Source: Xanthobacteraceae bacterium
GTDB lineage: Bacteria; Pseudomonadota; Alphaproteobacteria; Rhizobiales; Xanthobacteraceae
Assembly: GCA_030648135.1 (NCBI GenBank)
Contig: JAUSIF010000109.1
Span: forward strand, 1-8,654
Direction of reading: 5' to 3'
Length of the DNA: 8,654 nucleotides
The notes under the pieces are model-generated. The model ran no database searches, was not told where the DNA came from, and was given only the letters and a program-made list of their open reading frames with translations. The translations under genes and the position numbers were made by a program. Shown here one piece after another: positions 1 through 6,435 of this stretch (the first letter of the stretch is position 1; each line of letters starts with the position of its first letter).

Positions 1-671
1 TGCTCTCCGGAATTCCAATCAGCGACAATCGCCCGCGGCTCGACGCAGACTCCAGTGTGCCGGCCGAACACGTAGGTGGTCTCGATCACCTCGTCCGCCT
101 CGGCAAAGCCCTTGTCGACTTCGCCTGCCTCGAGCTTGCGCGCGAAAGTGAGATTGTCGCCGAGCTCGGGGTGAATGACGGGGGTTTTCGGATCGAGCGC
201 CGTCTCCGCGTCGGTGACAGCTTTCAGCTCCTCGTACTCGACCCTGACTAGCTCGGCCGCGTCCTCGGCTTCGGCGCGCGTGCGCGCAACCACGGCCGCG
301 ACCGCCTCGCCCTGCCAGCAGGCACGATCGATCGCGATGGCATGTTGCGGCGCCGATTTGATTCCTTTGAGGTGAGTAAGCACGCCGACCCAGGGCGTGA
401 TGACCTTGGCGAGTTCCGGCCCGGTGACGACGGCGATGACGCCCGGCGCCTTCTTCGCCTCGGCGGTGCTGATCTTCTTCAAGCGGGCATGAGCATAGGG
501 CGAGCGCAAAAAAGCGACATGGGCCATGCGGGGAAGCACTACATCGCTCACAAACTGGCCGCGGCCTTGGGTGAGGCGCGCCAGATTCGGCCGCGGCACC
601 GAGCGGCCGATATAGGAATTGGGCCGGTCGAGCGCGGAGAGAACCGGAGGCGAGTCTTCAACGATTTTCAT
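1..671 (-). CDS. Xanthine dehydrogenase family molybdopterin-binding (large) subunit, CoxL-like, N-terminal part
   Basis: This is the large, Mo-cofactor-binding subunit of a three-subunit molybdenum hydroxylase. It runs off the left edge, so only about 223 residues are visible. The N-terminal hammerhead domain is recognisable: an IGRSVPR entry (about residues 21-27), GRGQFVSD (36-43), FLRSPYAHAR (54-63), GEAVAAVVA (120-128), and an HTGVCVEPR stretch close to the edge. The ATG at 671 overlaps the TGA of the small subunit by 4 nt (ATGA). It is preceded by GGAGG at 678-682 with a 6-nt spacer, so the start is well supported and translation is probably coupled. The substrate-determining loop (AYRCSFR in true CO dehydrogenases), the Mo-pterin-binding segments and the catalytic glutamate all lie outside the window. 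The sequence therefore shows the family but not the substrate. CO dehydrogenase, N-heteroaromatic hydroxylase or aldehyde oxidase all remain possible; the neighbouring ring-cleavage gene favours an aromatic substrate (inference). Confidence 0.93.
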   Translation of the reverse strand, partial: MKIVEDSPPVLSALDRPNSYIGRSVPRPNLARLTQGRGQFVSDVVLPRMAHVAFLRSPYAHARLKKISTAEAKKAPGVIAVVTGPELAKVITPWVGVLTHLKGIKSAPQHAIAIDRACWQGEAVAAVVARTRAEAEDAAELVRVEYEELKAVTDAETALDPKTPVIHPELGDNLTFARKLEAGEVDKGFAEADEVIETTYVFGRHTGVCVEPRAIVADWNSGE

Positions 672-1156
672 GATTTGCCTCCGGCGCGGGCGTGAGCCAC
701 GGATTCCACCGCATCGACGATGGCGTGATAGCCGGTGCAGCGACAGTAATTGCCCGAGATGTGCTCGCGGATCGCCTCGCGGCTCGGCACACCACCCTTG
801 GCGAGCAGTTCCTGTACGGTGAGCAGCATGCCGGGCGTGCAATAGCCGCATTGCAGCGCGTTGCGCTTCTGAAAAGCTTCCTGCAGGTCTCCGATCTCGC
901 CGGTGTCGGAGACGCCCTCGATGGTATCGACGCGGGCGCCGTCACACTGCACGGCGAGCATCAGACATCCCCGCACGATCGTGCCATCGACGCGCACCGT
1001 GCAGGCGCCACAGATCCCATGCTCGCAGCCGATATGGCTTCCAGTGAGGCCGAGATCCTCGCGCAAGAAATCGACCAGCGTCTTACGCGCCTCGACCGTC
1101 GCACGCATCTCCTCGCCGTTTACGGTGATCATGATCGCGCAGCTCAGCTCGCTCAT
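668..1156 (-). CDS. (2Fe-2S)-binding small subunit of molybdenum hydroxylase, CoxS-like
   Basis: A 162-residue electron-transfer subunit carrying both [2Fe-2S] clusters of the hydroxylase, the usual length for the family. The N-terminal ferredoxin-like domain supplies C44, C49, C52 and C64 (CEHGICGAC plus a downstream Cys). The C-terminal helical domain supplies C103 and C106 (QCGYCTPG) and C138 and C140 (YCRCTGY). The Gln before C103 is the conserved residue that lies near the Mo cofactor in this family. All eight ligands are present, so the subunit looks functional. The ATG overlaps the FAD subunit stop by 4 nt and has an excellent GGAGGTGA at 1161-1168 with a short spacer. An internal ATG at codon 9 (MITVNGEEM) is the alternative start, but the ribosome binding site favours the first. 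It passes electrons from the Mo centre of the large subunit to FAD in the medium subunit. The enzyme is probably cytoplasmic, as no signal peptide is seen. Confidence 0.96.
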   Translation of the reverse strand: MSELSCAIMITVNGEEMRATVEARKTLVDFLREDLGLTGSHIGCEHGICGACTVRVDGTIVRGCLMLAVQCDGARVDTIEGVSDTGEIGDLQEAFQKRNALQCGYCTPGMLLTVQELLAKGGVPSREAIREHISGNYCRCTGYHAIVDAVESVAHARAGGKS

Positions 1157-2001
1157 AATCTCACCTCCGCGAGTTCGCGGGCGATGCGCTTGAGCAATAC
1201 ACCAGCGAGATATCGCCTGGTCGCGCCGGTTGCCTGCACATCGTCGTGCGGATCAAGATCGTCATCGAGCGCCGCGACGGCGGCATCGATCTTACCTTTG
1301 ACCAAGGCAGCTTCCGCCTTGCGTGCACGCTCGGGTTTCGAGCCTATGCCGAAATAGACCAGGCGAATATCGCTGAGTTCCTTATCCTTTACGCGGGCGG
1401 AGGTGGCGAGACCGACTATGGCGTAATCGCCCCGCCGGCGGCAGATTTCGGCAAAACCGAAGCGGGACTCACTGCTCGCCACCGGCACGCGAATTGCGGT
1501 GAGCACATCGCGCGGACCGAGTGCGGTCTCGAACAGATCCTTGAAAAAATTATCGGCCTTGACCGTTCGCTTGCCCTTTGGACCGGTGATGACGGCCTCG
1601 CCCCCGAGCGCTACCAAACAGGCAGGCAACTCCGCTGCTGGGTCCGCGAGCGCGATCGAGCCTCCGATCGTGCCGCGGTTGCGGATCGCGGGATGGGCGA
1701 TATGCGGCAAAGCCTTCGCGATCAGCGGGACATGTTTCGCAATGATCGGCGAGTGCAGAGCCTGTGAGTGTCGTACCAGCGCGCCGATCTCGACCCAGCC
1801 TTTCTTCAGGTGAATTTCGTCGAGGCCCTCGATGCCGTTGATATCGATCAGAACGCTCGGTGCATCGAGCCGCATGTTGAGCGCGGCGATCAGGCTTTGC
1901 CCGCCCGCCAACAGCCGCGCTCCCTTCTTGTGCTTGCCGAGAAGCGTGATGGCATCCCGAAGTGATCGGGCTTTCGCATAGGCGAACGCCGCCGGTTTCA
2001 C
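1153..2001 (-). CDS. FAD-binding medium subunit of molybdenum hydroxylase, CoxM-like
   Basis: A 282-residue FAD subunit of the xanthine dehydrogenase family, the usual length. The two flavin-binding motifs sit at the positions seen in CoxM: AGGQS at residues 32-36 and TIGGS at 111-115, preceded by HPAIRNRG (103-110). A Fe-S-independent CO dehydrogenase flavoprotein C-terminal domain follows (about 180-275), including GDYAIVGLA. It accepts electrons from the 2Fe-2S clusters and hands them to an external acceptor. The start is GTG (1999-2001), supported by a strong GGGGAGGAG at 2006-2014 four nucleotides upstream. It is the first gene of the medium-small-large order and overlaps the small-subunit start by 4 nt. 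A 117-nt gap separates it from the dioxygenase gene, so it may have its own promoter as well as read-through from upstream. Confidence 0.95.
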   Translation of the reverse strand: MKPAAFAYAKARSLRDAITLLGKHKKGARLLAGGQSLIAALNMRLDAPSVLIDINGIEGLDEIHLKKGWVEIGALVRHSQALHSPIIAKHVPLIAKALPHIAHPAIRNRGTIGGSIALADPAAELPACLVALGGEAVITGPKGKRTVKADNFFKDLFETALGPRDVLTAIRVPVASSESRFGFAEICRRRGDYAIVGLATSARVKDKELSDIRLVYFGIGSKPERARKAEAALVKGKIDAAVAALDDDLDPHDDVQATGATRRYLAGVLLKRIARELAEVRL

Positions 2002-2019
2002 GGAACTCCTCCCCTACGC

Positions 2020-2039
2020 ACCGCGGATATGGCCGCGGT
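2020..2039. repeat. 7-bp inverted repeat just upstream of the FAD-subunit ribosome binding site
   Basis: ACCGCGG (2020-2026) and CCGCGGT (2033-2039) are perfect inverted arms around a 6-nt loop. On the minus strand the hairpin ends about 5 nt before the GGGGAGGAG ribosome binding site of the FAD-subunit gene, so it could be a 5' mRNA structure or an operator. On the plus strand the same hairpin is followed by a T-rich run (2039-2050), which gives a terminator-like shape for antisense transcription. No -35/-10 pair in 2002-2118 was convincing. Function is inferred only. Confidence 0.4.
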
Positions 2040-2118
2040 TATTGTTTTTTGCGCCTTATTGATGTTGGTAGTCCCCGGACTCTTCTTGTCCAATCGCTTT
2101 ACGCGCCGCCTTTGCGGG

Positions 2119-3000
2119 TCATTCGGCTGCAATTGCGGCTTTGGCGGCCTTCTGCAGCACGAAGTCATAGTTCACCACATAGAACGGCTTGTCGAGCACC
2201 TCTCCGTTCGGCGCTTTGCCGGCGGGCTTCTTCACAAAATCGACGATCAGCGGCTCCTTCACACCATACACGACGTCGGTTTCGATATATTGGTCGCCGC
2301 GCTGGAACAGGTGCGTGATGATCCGGTGGTAGCCGGGCGAGTCGATCAGGAAATGGATGTGCGCGGGACGCATATGGCTAATCTTGGTCCGGCTCATCAG
2401 TTCGCCGACTGTCCCGTCCATCGGGATCGTATAGCCGATCGGAGCGATCGTGCGGATGACATAGGAGCCGTCGGCTCCAGAGCGGTAGACCGCTCGCATC
2501 CAGGGCTCTTTCACGTCGCGTTGGGCTTCATAAAGGCCCTCGCCGTCGGTCTGCCAGACGTCGAGGATCGCGCCCTTGACCAGCATACCGTCGAGGTCGC
2601 GCACCACGCCGGTGACAAAACAAGGCACGCCCGGTGCGTCCTCCGCCATGTTGGCGCCGTTCGCCAGTTCCGGCGAGTCGTGGACGTGGAACGGCCCGGT
2701 CACCGTGGTTGGTGTTGCCTTGGTGGAGAGACGGTGGTTGATCGCATCGACCAGCATGCTGATGCCCAGCACGTCGGATGCGAGAATAAACTCCTGCCGC
2801 TTGTCGGTGCACTGCTTGCCGGTTCGGGTGAGCCAGTCGATCGCCGTGAACCACTCGGCCTCGGTCGGCTCGATCTCGCGCACGAAGGCATGAATATGTT
2901 TGACCATCGAGATCATGATCTTGCGCAGGCGCGAATCGGGAATGTTTTTCCAACGATCCATTACGATGTCGGTCAGGTTCTGTTCCGTCACGTAAGGCAT
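2119..3000 (-). CDS. Intradiol ring-cleavage dioxygenase, hydroxyquinol 1,2-dioxygenase type
   Basis: A non-haem Fe(III) dioxygenase of 293 residues that splits a catecholic ring between the two hydroxyls. For hydroxyquinol the product would be maleylacetate (enol form 3-hydroxy-cis,cis-muconate). A helical N-terminal dimerisation domain (about 20-95) precedes the catalytic beta-sandwich (about 100-280). The four iron ligands are visible: Y157 (GLYEAQ), Y190 (PIGYTIP), H214 and H216 (RPAHIHF). Their spacing of 33, 24 and 2 residues matches, as I recall it, Nocardioides simplex hydroxyquinol dioxygenase (Y164, Y197, H221, H223). With that 7-residue offset most recalled pocket residues also agree (L73, D76, V100, G102, P103, F104, I192, P193, R211, V244), but the Phe108 equivalent is T101. 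Catechol or another hydroxylated catechol is possible, so the subtype is less certain than the family. The ATG follows a weak GGGG site. It lies 50 nt after tctA. Confidence 0.9.
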   Translation of the reverse strand: MPYVTEQNLTDIVMDRWKNIPDSRLRKIMISMVKHIHAFVREIEPTEAEWFTAIDWLTRTGKQCTDKRQEFILASDVLGISMLVDAINHRLSTKATPTTVTGPFHVHDSPELANGANMAEDAPGVPCFVTGVVRDLDGMLVKGAILDVWQTDGEGLYEAQRDVKEPWMRAVYRSGADGSYVIRTIAPIGYTIPMDGTVGELMSRTKISHMRPAHIHFLIDSPGYHRIITHLFQRGDQYIETDVVYGVKEPLIVDFVKKPAGKAPNGEVLDKPFYVVNYDFVLQKAAKAAIAAE

Positions 3001-3050
3001 GGTTTACCCCGATGGGCTCCGCCCCGATATTCCTTCAGCGCTACATCATA

Positions 3051-4577
3051 TCAGCTTTCGCTCGTCTCTGCCGCGGCTAGCTTGGCGCGCCAGTCCCTGC
3101 GGTGAAGCACGAATGAGGTTGCCGAAAGCACCAGCAGGCCGACGCAGATGACCAGCAGGGTCAATGCGATCGGCCGTTGCAGGAAGATCAGCCAGTGGCC
3201 GTCGGACATGATCAGCGATTGCCGCAGGCTCATCTCCAAAATCGGCGCGATCACGAGACCGAGCACGAGCGGAGCCGGATCGAAACCGAATTTCTTCAAA
3301 CCGTATCCGATCACGCCCATGATCAGCATGATCCACACGTCGACGATGGAATGGTTCACCTCGTAAACGCCGATCAAGCAGAACATGATGATGAGCGGAT
3401 AAAGATAGGCATATGGCACCCGCAGCAGATTCACGAACACGCCGACCAGCGGCAAGTTGAGCGCGAGCAGCATCAGGTTGCCGACATACATCGAAGCGAC
3501 GAAGCCCCAGAACACATCGGGATGATCGTTGACGAGGGTGGGGCCGGGCGGAATGCCGTGGATCAAGAGCGCGGCGATCAGTACCGCCGTTACCGGGCCG
3601 GTCGGGATACCGAGAGCCAGCATCGGCACGAATGCTCCTGTCGACGCGGAATTGTTGGCGGATTCCGGTCCGGCGACGCCGGCCACCGCACCCTTGCCGA
3701 ACTCTTCCGGGTGCTTGGAGACACGCCGTTCCACTGCATAGGACAGGAAGCTGGCAATGATGTGCGCGGAACCCGGGATGATGCCGATCAGGAAGCCGAG
3801 CACCGAGCCGCGCGCGATCGGCATCGCCGACTGGCGCCATTCCTCCCGCGTCGGCAACAGCTCGCGCAGGCGCGGGCTCTTGACGTCGCCCACCACCTGA
3901 TGGCTCGGCGTCGCCAGAAGCTCGCCTAAACCGAACAGACCGACGGCGACCGGGACGATGCCGATGCCGTCGCCGAGTTCGGGGATGTTGAAGCTGAAGC
4001 GGAAGTGTCCTGTCATCACGTCAATGCCGATGGTACCGAGCAGAAGTCCCAGCGCCGCCATCAGCAAAGTGCGCACCAGCGAAGTGGTCGACATATAGGC
4101 GAGGAAGATGAGTCCGAGAGTCAGCAACGCTGTATATTCGGGGGGACCGAACCGCAGCGCGAAAATTGCCAGCGGCGGCGCGATCAGCGTCAACATCAGA
4201 ACGCCGAACGTGCCGGCAATGAACGAGCCGACCGCGGCGATGCACAGGGCCGCCCCGGCGCGGCCTTTCTTCGCCATGGCGTTGCCGTCGATGCAGGTCA
4301 TCACCGATGCGGCTTCGCCCGGGATGCGCAGCAGGATCGAGGTGGTGGAGCCGCCGTATTGCGAGCCGTAATAAATGCCCGCGAGCATCACGATTGCTTT
4401 GGTAGCGTCGAGGCCGAAGGTGAGCGGCAGCAGAATGCTGATACCGGCGAGTGGGCCGATTCCCGGCAGCATCCCGACCAGTGTGCCGACCAGGCATCCT
4501 AGGAAGGCAAACCACAGGATGTCCGGCCGCAAGGCGACTGAGAAGCCGAGAACAAGACTATCGAAGACGGTTTCCAC
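3051..4577 (-). CDS. tctA: Tripartite tricarboxylate transporter large membrane subunit TctA
   Basis: A 508-residue polytopic inner-membrane protein, the usual size for TctA and the main translocation subunit of a TTT-family secondary carboxylate transporter. The two TctA signature halves are visible. The N-terminal one has LVGMLPGIGPLAGI (about 33-46) and a Gly-rich GIYYGSQYGGSTTSILLRIPGEAASV (about 67-92). The second has IIPGSAHIIASFLSYAVERRV, then GPESANNSASTGAFVPMLALGIPTG, with long hydrophobic segments to the C terminus. The start is GTG at 4575-4577, only 4 nt after the tctB stop and without an obvious strong ribosome binding site, which points to translational coupling with tctB. With TctB and the periplasmic TctC it should import a carboxylated substrate using an ion gradient. 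The downstream ring-cleavage and hydroxylase genes suggest an aromatic or heteroaromatic acid (inference). Confidence 0.97.
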   Translation of the reverse strand: METVFDSLVLGFSVALRPDILWFAFLGCLVGTLVGMLPGIGPLAGISILLPLTFGLDATKAIVMLAGIYYGSQYGGSTTSILLRIPGEAASVMTCIDGNAMAKKGRAGAALCIAAVGSFIAGTFGVLMLTLIAPPLAIFALRFGPPEYTALLTLGLIFLAYMSTTSLVRTLLMAALGLLLGTIGIDVMTGHFRFSFNIPELGDGIGIVPVAVGLFGLGELLATPSHQVVGDVKSPRLRELLPTREEWRQSAMPIARGSVLGFLIGIIPGSAHIIASFLSYAVERRVSKHPEEFGKGAVAGVAGPESANNSASTGAFVPMLALGIPTGPVTAVLIAALLIHGIPPGPTLVNDHPDVFWGFVASMYVGNLMLLALNLPLVGVFVNLLRVPYAYLYPLIIMFCLIGVYEVNHSIVDVWIMLIMGVIGYGLKKFGFDPAPLVLGLVIAPILEMSLRQSLIMSDGHWLIFLQRPIALTLLVICVGLLVLSATSFVLHRRDWRAKLAAAETSES

Positions 4578-4581
4578 GGGG

Positions 4582-5028
4582 TCAGAACCAGAGCAATCCG
4601 TGTTCGAGCGGAGCCTTCAGCGCTATCCCGAACAGCCAATAGGCAAACACGGTGAGAGCCACGCCATAGGCGGCGGCGCGTAGCACGTGCCGGCGCTCGA
4701 CCACGACCAGCAGAGTGAACACTAAAAGCGACATGGTGATGAGGAAGCCGAGCGTCTGATAGAGCGCGACGGCTGTGCCGGTGATGAGGACCAGCAAGGC
4801 GGCATGGCCGCGGTCGCTCCAATCGAGTGATTTAAACGGCTTGCTTTCGGCACCGGCGGCGATGATCAGCAGTGCGAATGCCATCATCAGCCCGGTCATG
4901 AGTTTCGGCATCATCCCAGCGCCAGGCGCCGAGAGGGTACCGAACGGCAGGTCGCCGCTGATCGCGAAGACCAATACGCCGAGGGCAAGAAACGCGCCCC
5001 CGGCGACATGGTCGGTACGAATGATCAT
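4582..5028 (-). CDS. tctB: Tripartite tricarboxylate transporter small membrane subunit TctB
   Basis: A 148-residue membrane protein with about four hydrophobic segments (roughly 9-24, 43-60, 74-92 and 96-112, with a further one near 118-136). This is the usual size and topology of TctB, the small integral subunit that partners TctA. The loop DLPFGTLSAPGAGMMPKL (about 26-43) is the recognisable TctB motif between the first two helices. TctB proteins are otherwise poorly conserved, so the position between tctC and tctA is strong supporting evidence. The ATG at 5026-5028 lies 37 nt after the tctC stop and has only a weak purine-rich site. It precedes tctA by 4 nt. Confidence 0.93.
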   Translation of the reverse strand: MIIRTDHVAGGAFLALGVLVFAISGDLPFGTLSAPGAGMMPKLMTGLMMAFALLIIAAGAESKPFKSLDWSDRGHAALLVLITGTAVALYQTLGFLITMSLLVFTLLVVVERRHVLRAAAYGVALTVFAYWLFGIALKAPLEHGLLWF

Positions 5029-5065
5029 CGGCTGATGTTCCGGGCCGCCGCTACCCCGCTGCCGG

Positions 5066-6046
5066 TCATCCTTCCAGCTTGCCGATCAGACGCACCGCAT
5101 CTTCGACCCGCTTGGCGTCGGCGTCCCAGAAGGCCTTGAACTCGGCCTGGTCGAGATAGGCGACATCTTGGCCGAGATTTTTCATGGCCTGCTTGAACTT
5201 GTCGTCCGCCGCGGCCTTTCTCGACGCGTCGCGCAACGTCGTGATGATCGGGACCGGCGTGCCCTTGGGCGCGAACATGCCGACCCACAGATAGAATTCG
5301 ACGTTGTAGCCGAGCTCTTTCATGGTGGGAACATTGGGAACCGCGGGCGCGCGCTGAGCGCCGAAGCAGGCGAGCGCCCGCAATTTGCCAGCCTTCATTT
5401 GCGCGCTGGAGGCCGCGATCGAGGATACGAGCACCTGCGAGTTGTTGCCGAGGATCGCCGTCAGCGCGGGCCCGCCGCCCGCGGTCGGCAGATGCTTCAT
5501 CTGAATGCCGGCCGCTTTCATGAACAAGGCTGTCGGCAAATGCAGCGCGCCGTAGAGACCCGACGAGCTGAAGATCATCCCGTTCGGTCGTTTCTTGGCG
5601 TCGTCGACGAATTCCTTGAGTGTCTTGTGGGGTTGCTGGTCGTTGACGACCAGCACCATTGGATCGGCAATGAAACGCGCGATCGGGATGAAGTCGTCGC
5701 GCGTGAACTTCACCGGCCGGCCGAACAACTTGTCGACCTCGGCGAAGCCGGAGATCGAAACGATGTGCATGAGCAGGGTGTAGCCGTCGGGCTTGGCGCT
5801 GGCGGCGAACTGGGCGCCCACTTGGCCGGCGGCGCCGGCCTTGGTCTCGATCACCACTGGCTGCTTGATGATGGGCTCGAGTACGGCGGCGAGCGGCCGG
5901 GCGACGACATCGACTGCGCCGCCGGGTGGAAACGGGTTTACGAACGTCACTGGCCGGGACGGATAGACGTCCTGGGCGATCGACGGTCTGGTGATAAGCG
6001 CTGCGGCCGAAGCGGCCGAGCCGATTACGAAGCTGCGTCTGTCCAC
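5066..6046 (-). CDS. tctC: Periplasmic solute-binding receptor TctC (Bug family), first gene of the operon
   Basis: A 326-residue periplasmic receptor of the Bug/TctC family, which binds a carboxylated ligand and delivers it to TctAB. GTG at 6044-6046 is chosen as the start because GGGAGGA (6051-6057) sits just upstream and because it yields a short, clean export signal. An in-frame ATG at 6133 would add 29 residues of non-signal sequence and has no such site. The N terminus reads (M)DRRSFVIGSAASAAAL, a twin-arginine type motif followed by a hydrophobic stretch, with likely cleavage near S-I-A/Q-D (residue 24). The mature protein opens with YPSRPVTFVNPFPPGG, and D46 occupies the usual ligand-loop position. 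ETKAGAAGQVGA and AKPDGYTLL follow, as is typical of the family. The ligand cannot be read from the sequence. Bug proteins bind many carboxylates, including aromatic acids, and the downstream genes favour the latter (inference). Confidence 0.95.
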   Translation of the reverse strand: MDRRSFVIGSAASAAALITRPSIAQDVYPSRPVTFVNPFPPGGAVDVVARPLAAVLEPIIKQPVVIETKAGAAGQVGAQFAASAKPDGYTLLMHIVSISGFAEVDKLFGRPVKFTRDDFIPIARFIADPMVLVVNDQQPHKTLKEFVDDAKKRPNGMIFSSSGLYGALHLPTALFMKAAGIQMKHLPTAGGGPALTAILGNNSQVLVSSIAASSAQMKAGKLRALACFGAQRAPAVPNVPTMKELGYNVEFYLWVGMFAPKGTPVPIITTLRDASRKAAADDKFKQAMKNLGQDVAYLDQAEFKAFWDADAKRVEDAVRLIGKLEG

Positions 6047-6060
6047 GCATTCCTCCCTGG

Positions 6061-6084
6061 TAACGGCGTCAGTTGACGCCGGTA
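6061..6084. promoter_or_regulatory. 24-bp near-palindrome directly upstream of the tctC ribosome binding site (candidate operator or leader hairpin)
   Basis: CGGCGTC (6064-6070) and GACGCCG (6075-6081) are perfect inverted arms around AGTT. TA/TA outer pairs extend the symmetry to 6061-6084, with only two mismatched base pairs, one outside the arms and one at the centre. It ends 4 nt before the GGGAGGA of tctC. It could be a dimeric repressor's operator or, in the mRNA, a stable hairpin abutting the ribosome binding site. A chance match is unlikely at this length, but the binding factor is unknown. Confidence 0.55.
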
Positions 6085-6173
6085 TGTTTTTCGTTGGACG
6101 AAACAACAACAGAACACCGGCATCCACCCGCACGTGACTGGGACCGGCTGTCTCTCTGTATCGTCAGATTGCG

Positions 6174-6203
6174 ATGCTAGCGAGGGTGAATGGACCGGGT
6201 CAA
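6174..6203 (-). promoter_or_regulatory. Candidate sigma70 promoter for the tctC operon
   Basis: On the minus strand TTGACC (6203-6198, 5 of 6 to TTGACA) is followed after 18 nt by TAGCAT (6179-6174, 4 of 6 to TATAAT). It would start a leader of roughly 120 nt before the GTG of tctC, with the 24-bp palindrome inside the leader. The match is moderate, and the assignment rests on sequence resemblance and position only. Confidence 0.35.
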
Positions 6204-6246
6204 CATCGCGTTTTCCGGCCCCCCAGATGAGGCCGGTGTCACCCGG
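6195..6246. repeat. Nested inverted repeats overlapping the candidate -35
   Basis: Outer arms CCGGGT (6195-6200) and ACCCGG (6241-6246) enclose inner arms CCGGCC (6215-6220) and GGCCGG (6231-6236). A further GGTG-T-CACC lies at 6235-6243. The left outer arm overlaps the proposed -35 of the tctC promoter. This would suit an activator or repressor site, but 6-bp GC arms can arise by chance in GC-rich DNA. Confidence 0.3.
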
Positions 6247-6424
6247 AGCGCGGTATATTCCAGACGCCTTAATTCCTATCCCTTATGCCGCTTGCGGTTA
6301 TCGGATACACTGACCCCGCTCCGCGTTCAAAACGACATGGCCAATTCTCCTTCGAATTGATCTAGTATCCATCACCGGGCGGGCGCCGCGAAGTCCGCTT
6401 TTGCCCGCCACGATAAGGCAATCT

Positions 6425-6429
6425 AGGAG
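6425..6429 (+). promoter_or_regulatory. Ribosome binding site of the DUF1330 gene
   Basis: AGGAG lies 6 nt upstream of the ATG at 6436. It decides this start over the overlapping ATG at 6401 in another frame, which has no such site and no family match. Confidence 0.7.
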
Positions 6430-6435
6430 TGAAGC

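Larger units (their letters stand above)
6047..6435. promoter_or_regulatory. Divergent intergenic region between tctC and the DUF1330 gene
   Basis: A 389-nt non-coding stretch between two divergent start codons. No convincing coding frame or RNA gene was seen in it. Its structure is concentrated on the tctC side: a near-palindrome at 6061-6084, a small hairpin TTTCGT/ACGAAA at 6089-6103, a candidate minus-strand promoter at 6174-6203, and nested inverted repeats at 6195-6246. No good -35/-10 pair was found for the plus-strand gene, although 6250-6370 is locally AT-richer (for example TATATT at 6254-6259 and TAGTAT at 6363-6368). A regulator of the operon probably acts here, but no regulator gene is in the window. 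Confidence 0.6.

Noticed and set aside
1..2001. Aerobic carbon monoxide dehydrogenase (coxMSL) proper
   Set aside because: The gene order matches, but the diagnostic large-subunit active-site loop lies outside the window, and the aromatic-type neighbours argue for another substrate, so cox symbols were not assigned.
3007..3028. CCCCGAT direct repeat and small GGGC/GCCC hairpin before the dioxygenase start
   Set aside because: Short, GC-rich and without a T-tract; it can arise by chance, and nothing else marks it as a regulatory site.
2029..3105. Long plus-strand open frame opposite the dioxygenase gene (358 codons)
   Set aside because: It is antisense to a gene with complete iron-ligand motifs, has no family resemblance and no ribosome binding site. 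Long antisense frames are expected in GC-rich coding DNA.
5025..6050. Minus-strand open frame of 341 codons starting at an ATG overlapping the tctC start
   Set aside because: It is a shifted frame through tctC, rich in Arg with no Bug-family motifs, and its ATG is only 1 nt from the GGAGG.
6047..6133. N-terminal extension of tctC to an ATG at 6133
   Set aside because: It would put 29 residues before the twin-arginine signal, covers the palindrome, and lacks a ribosome binding site; GTG at 6044-6046 has one.
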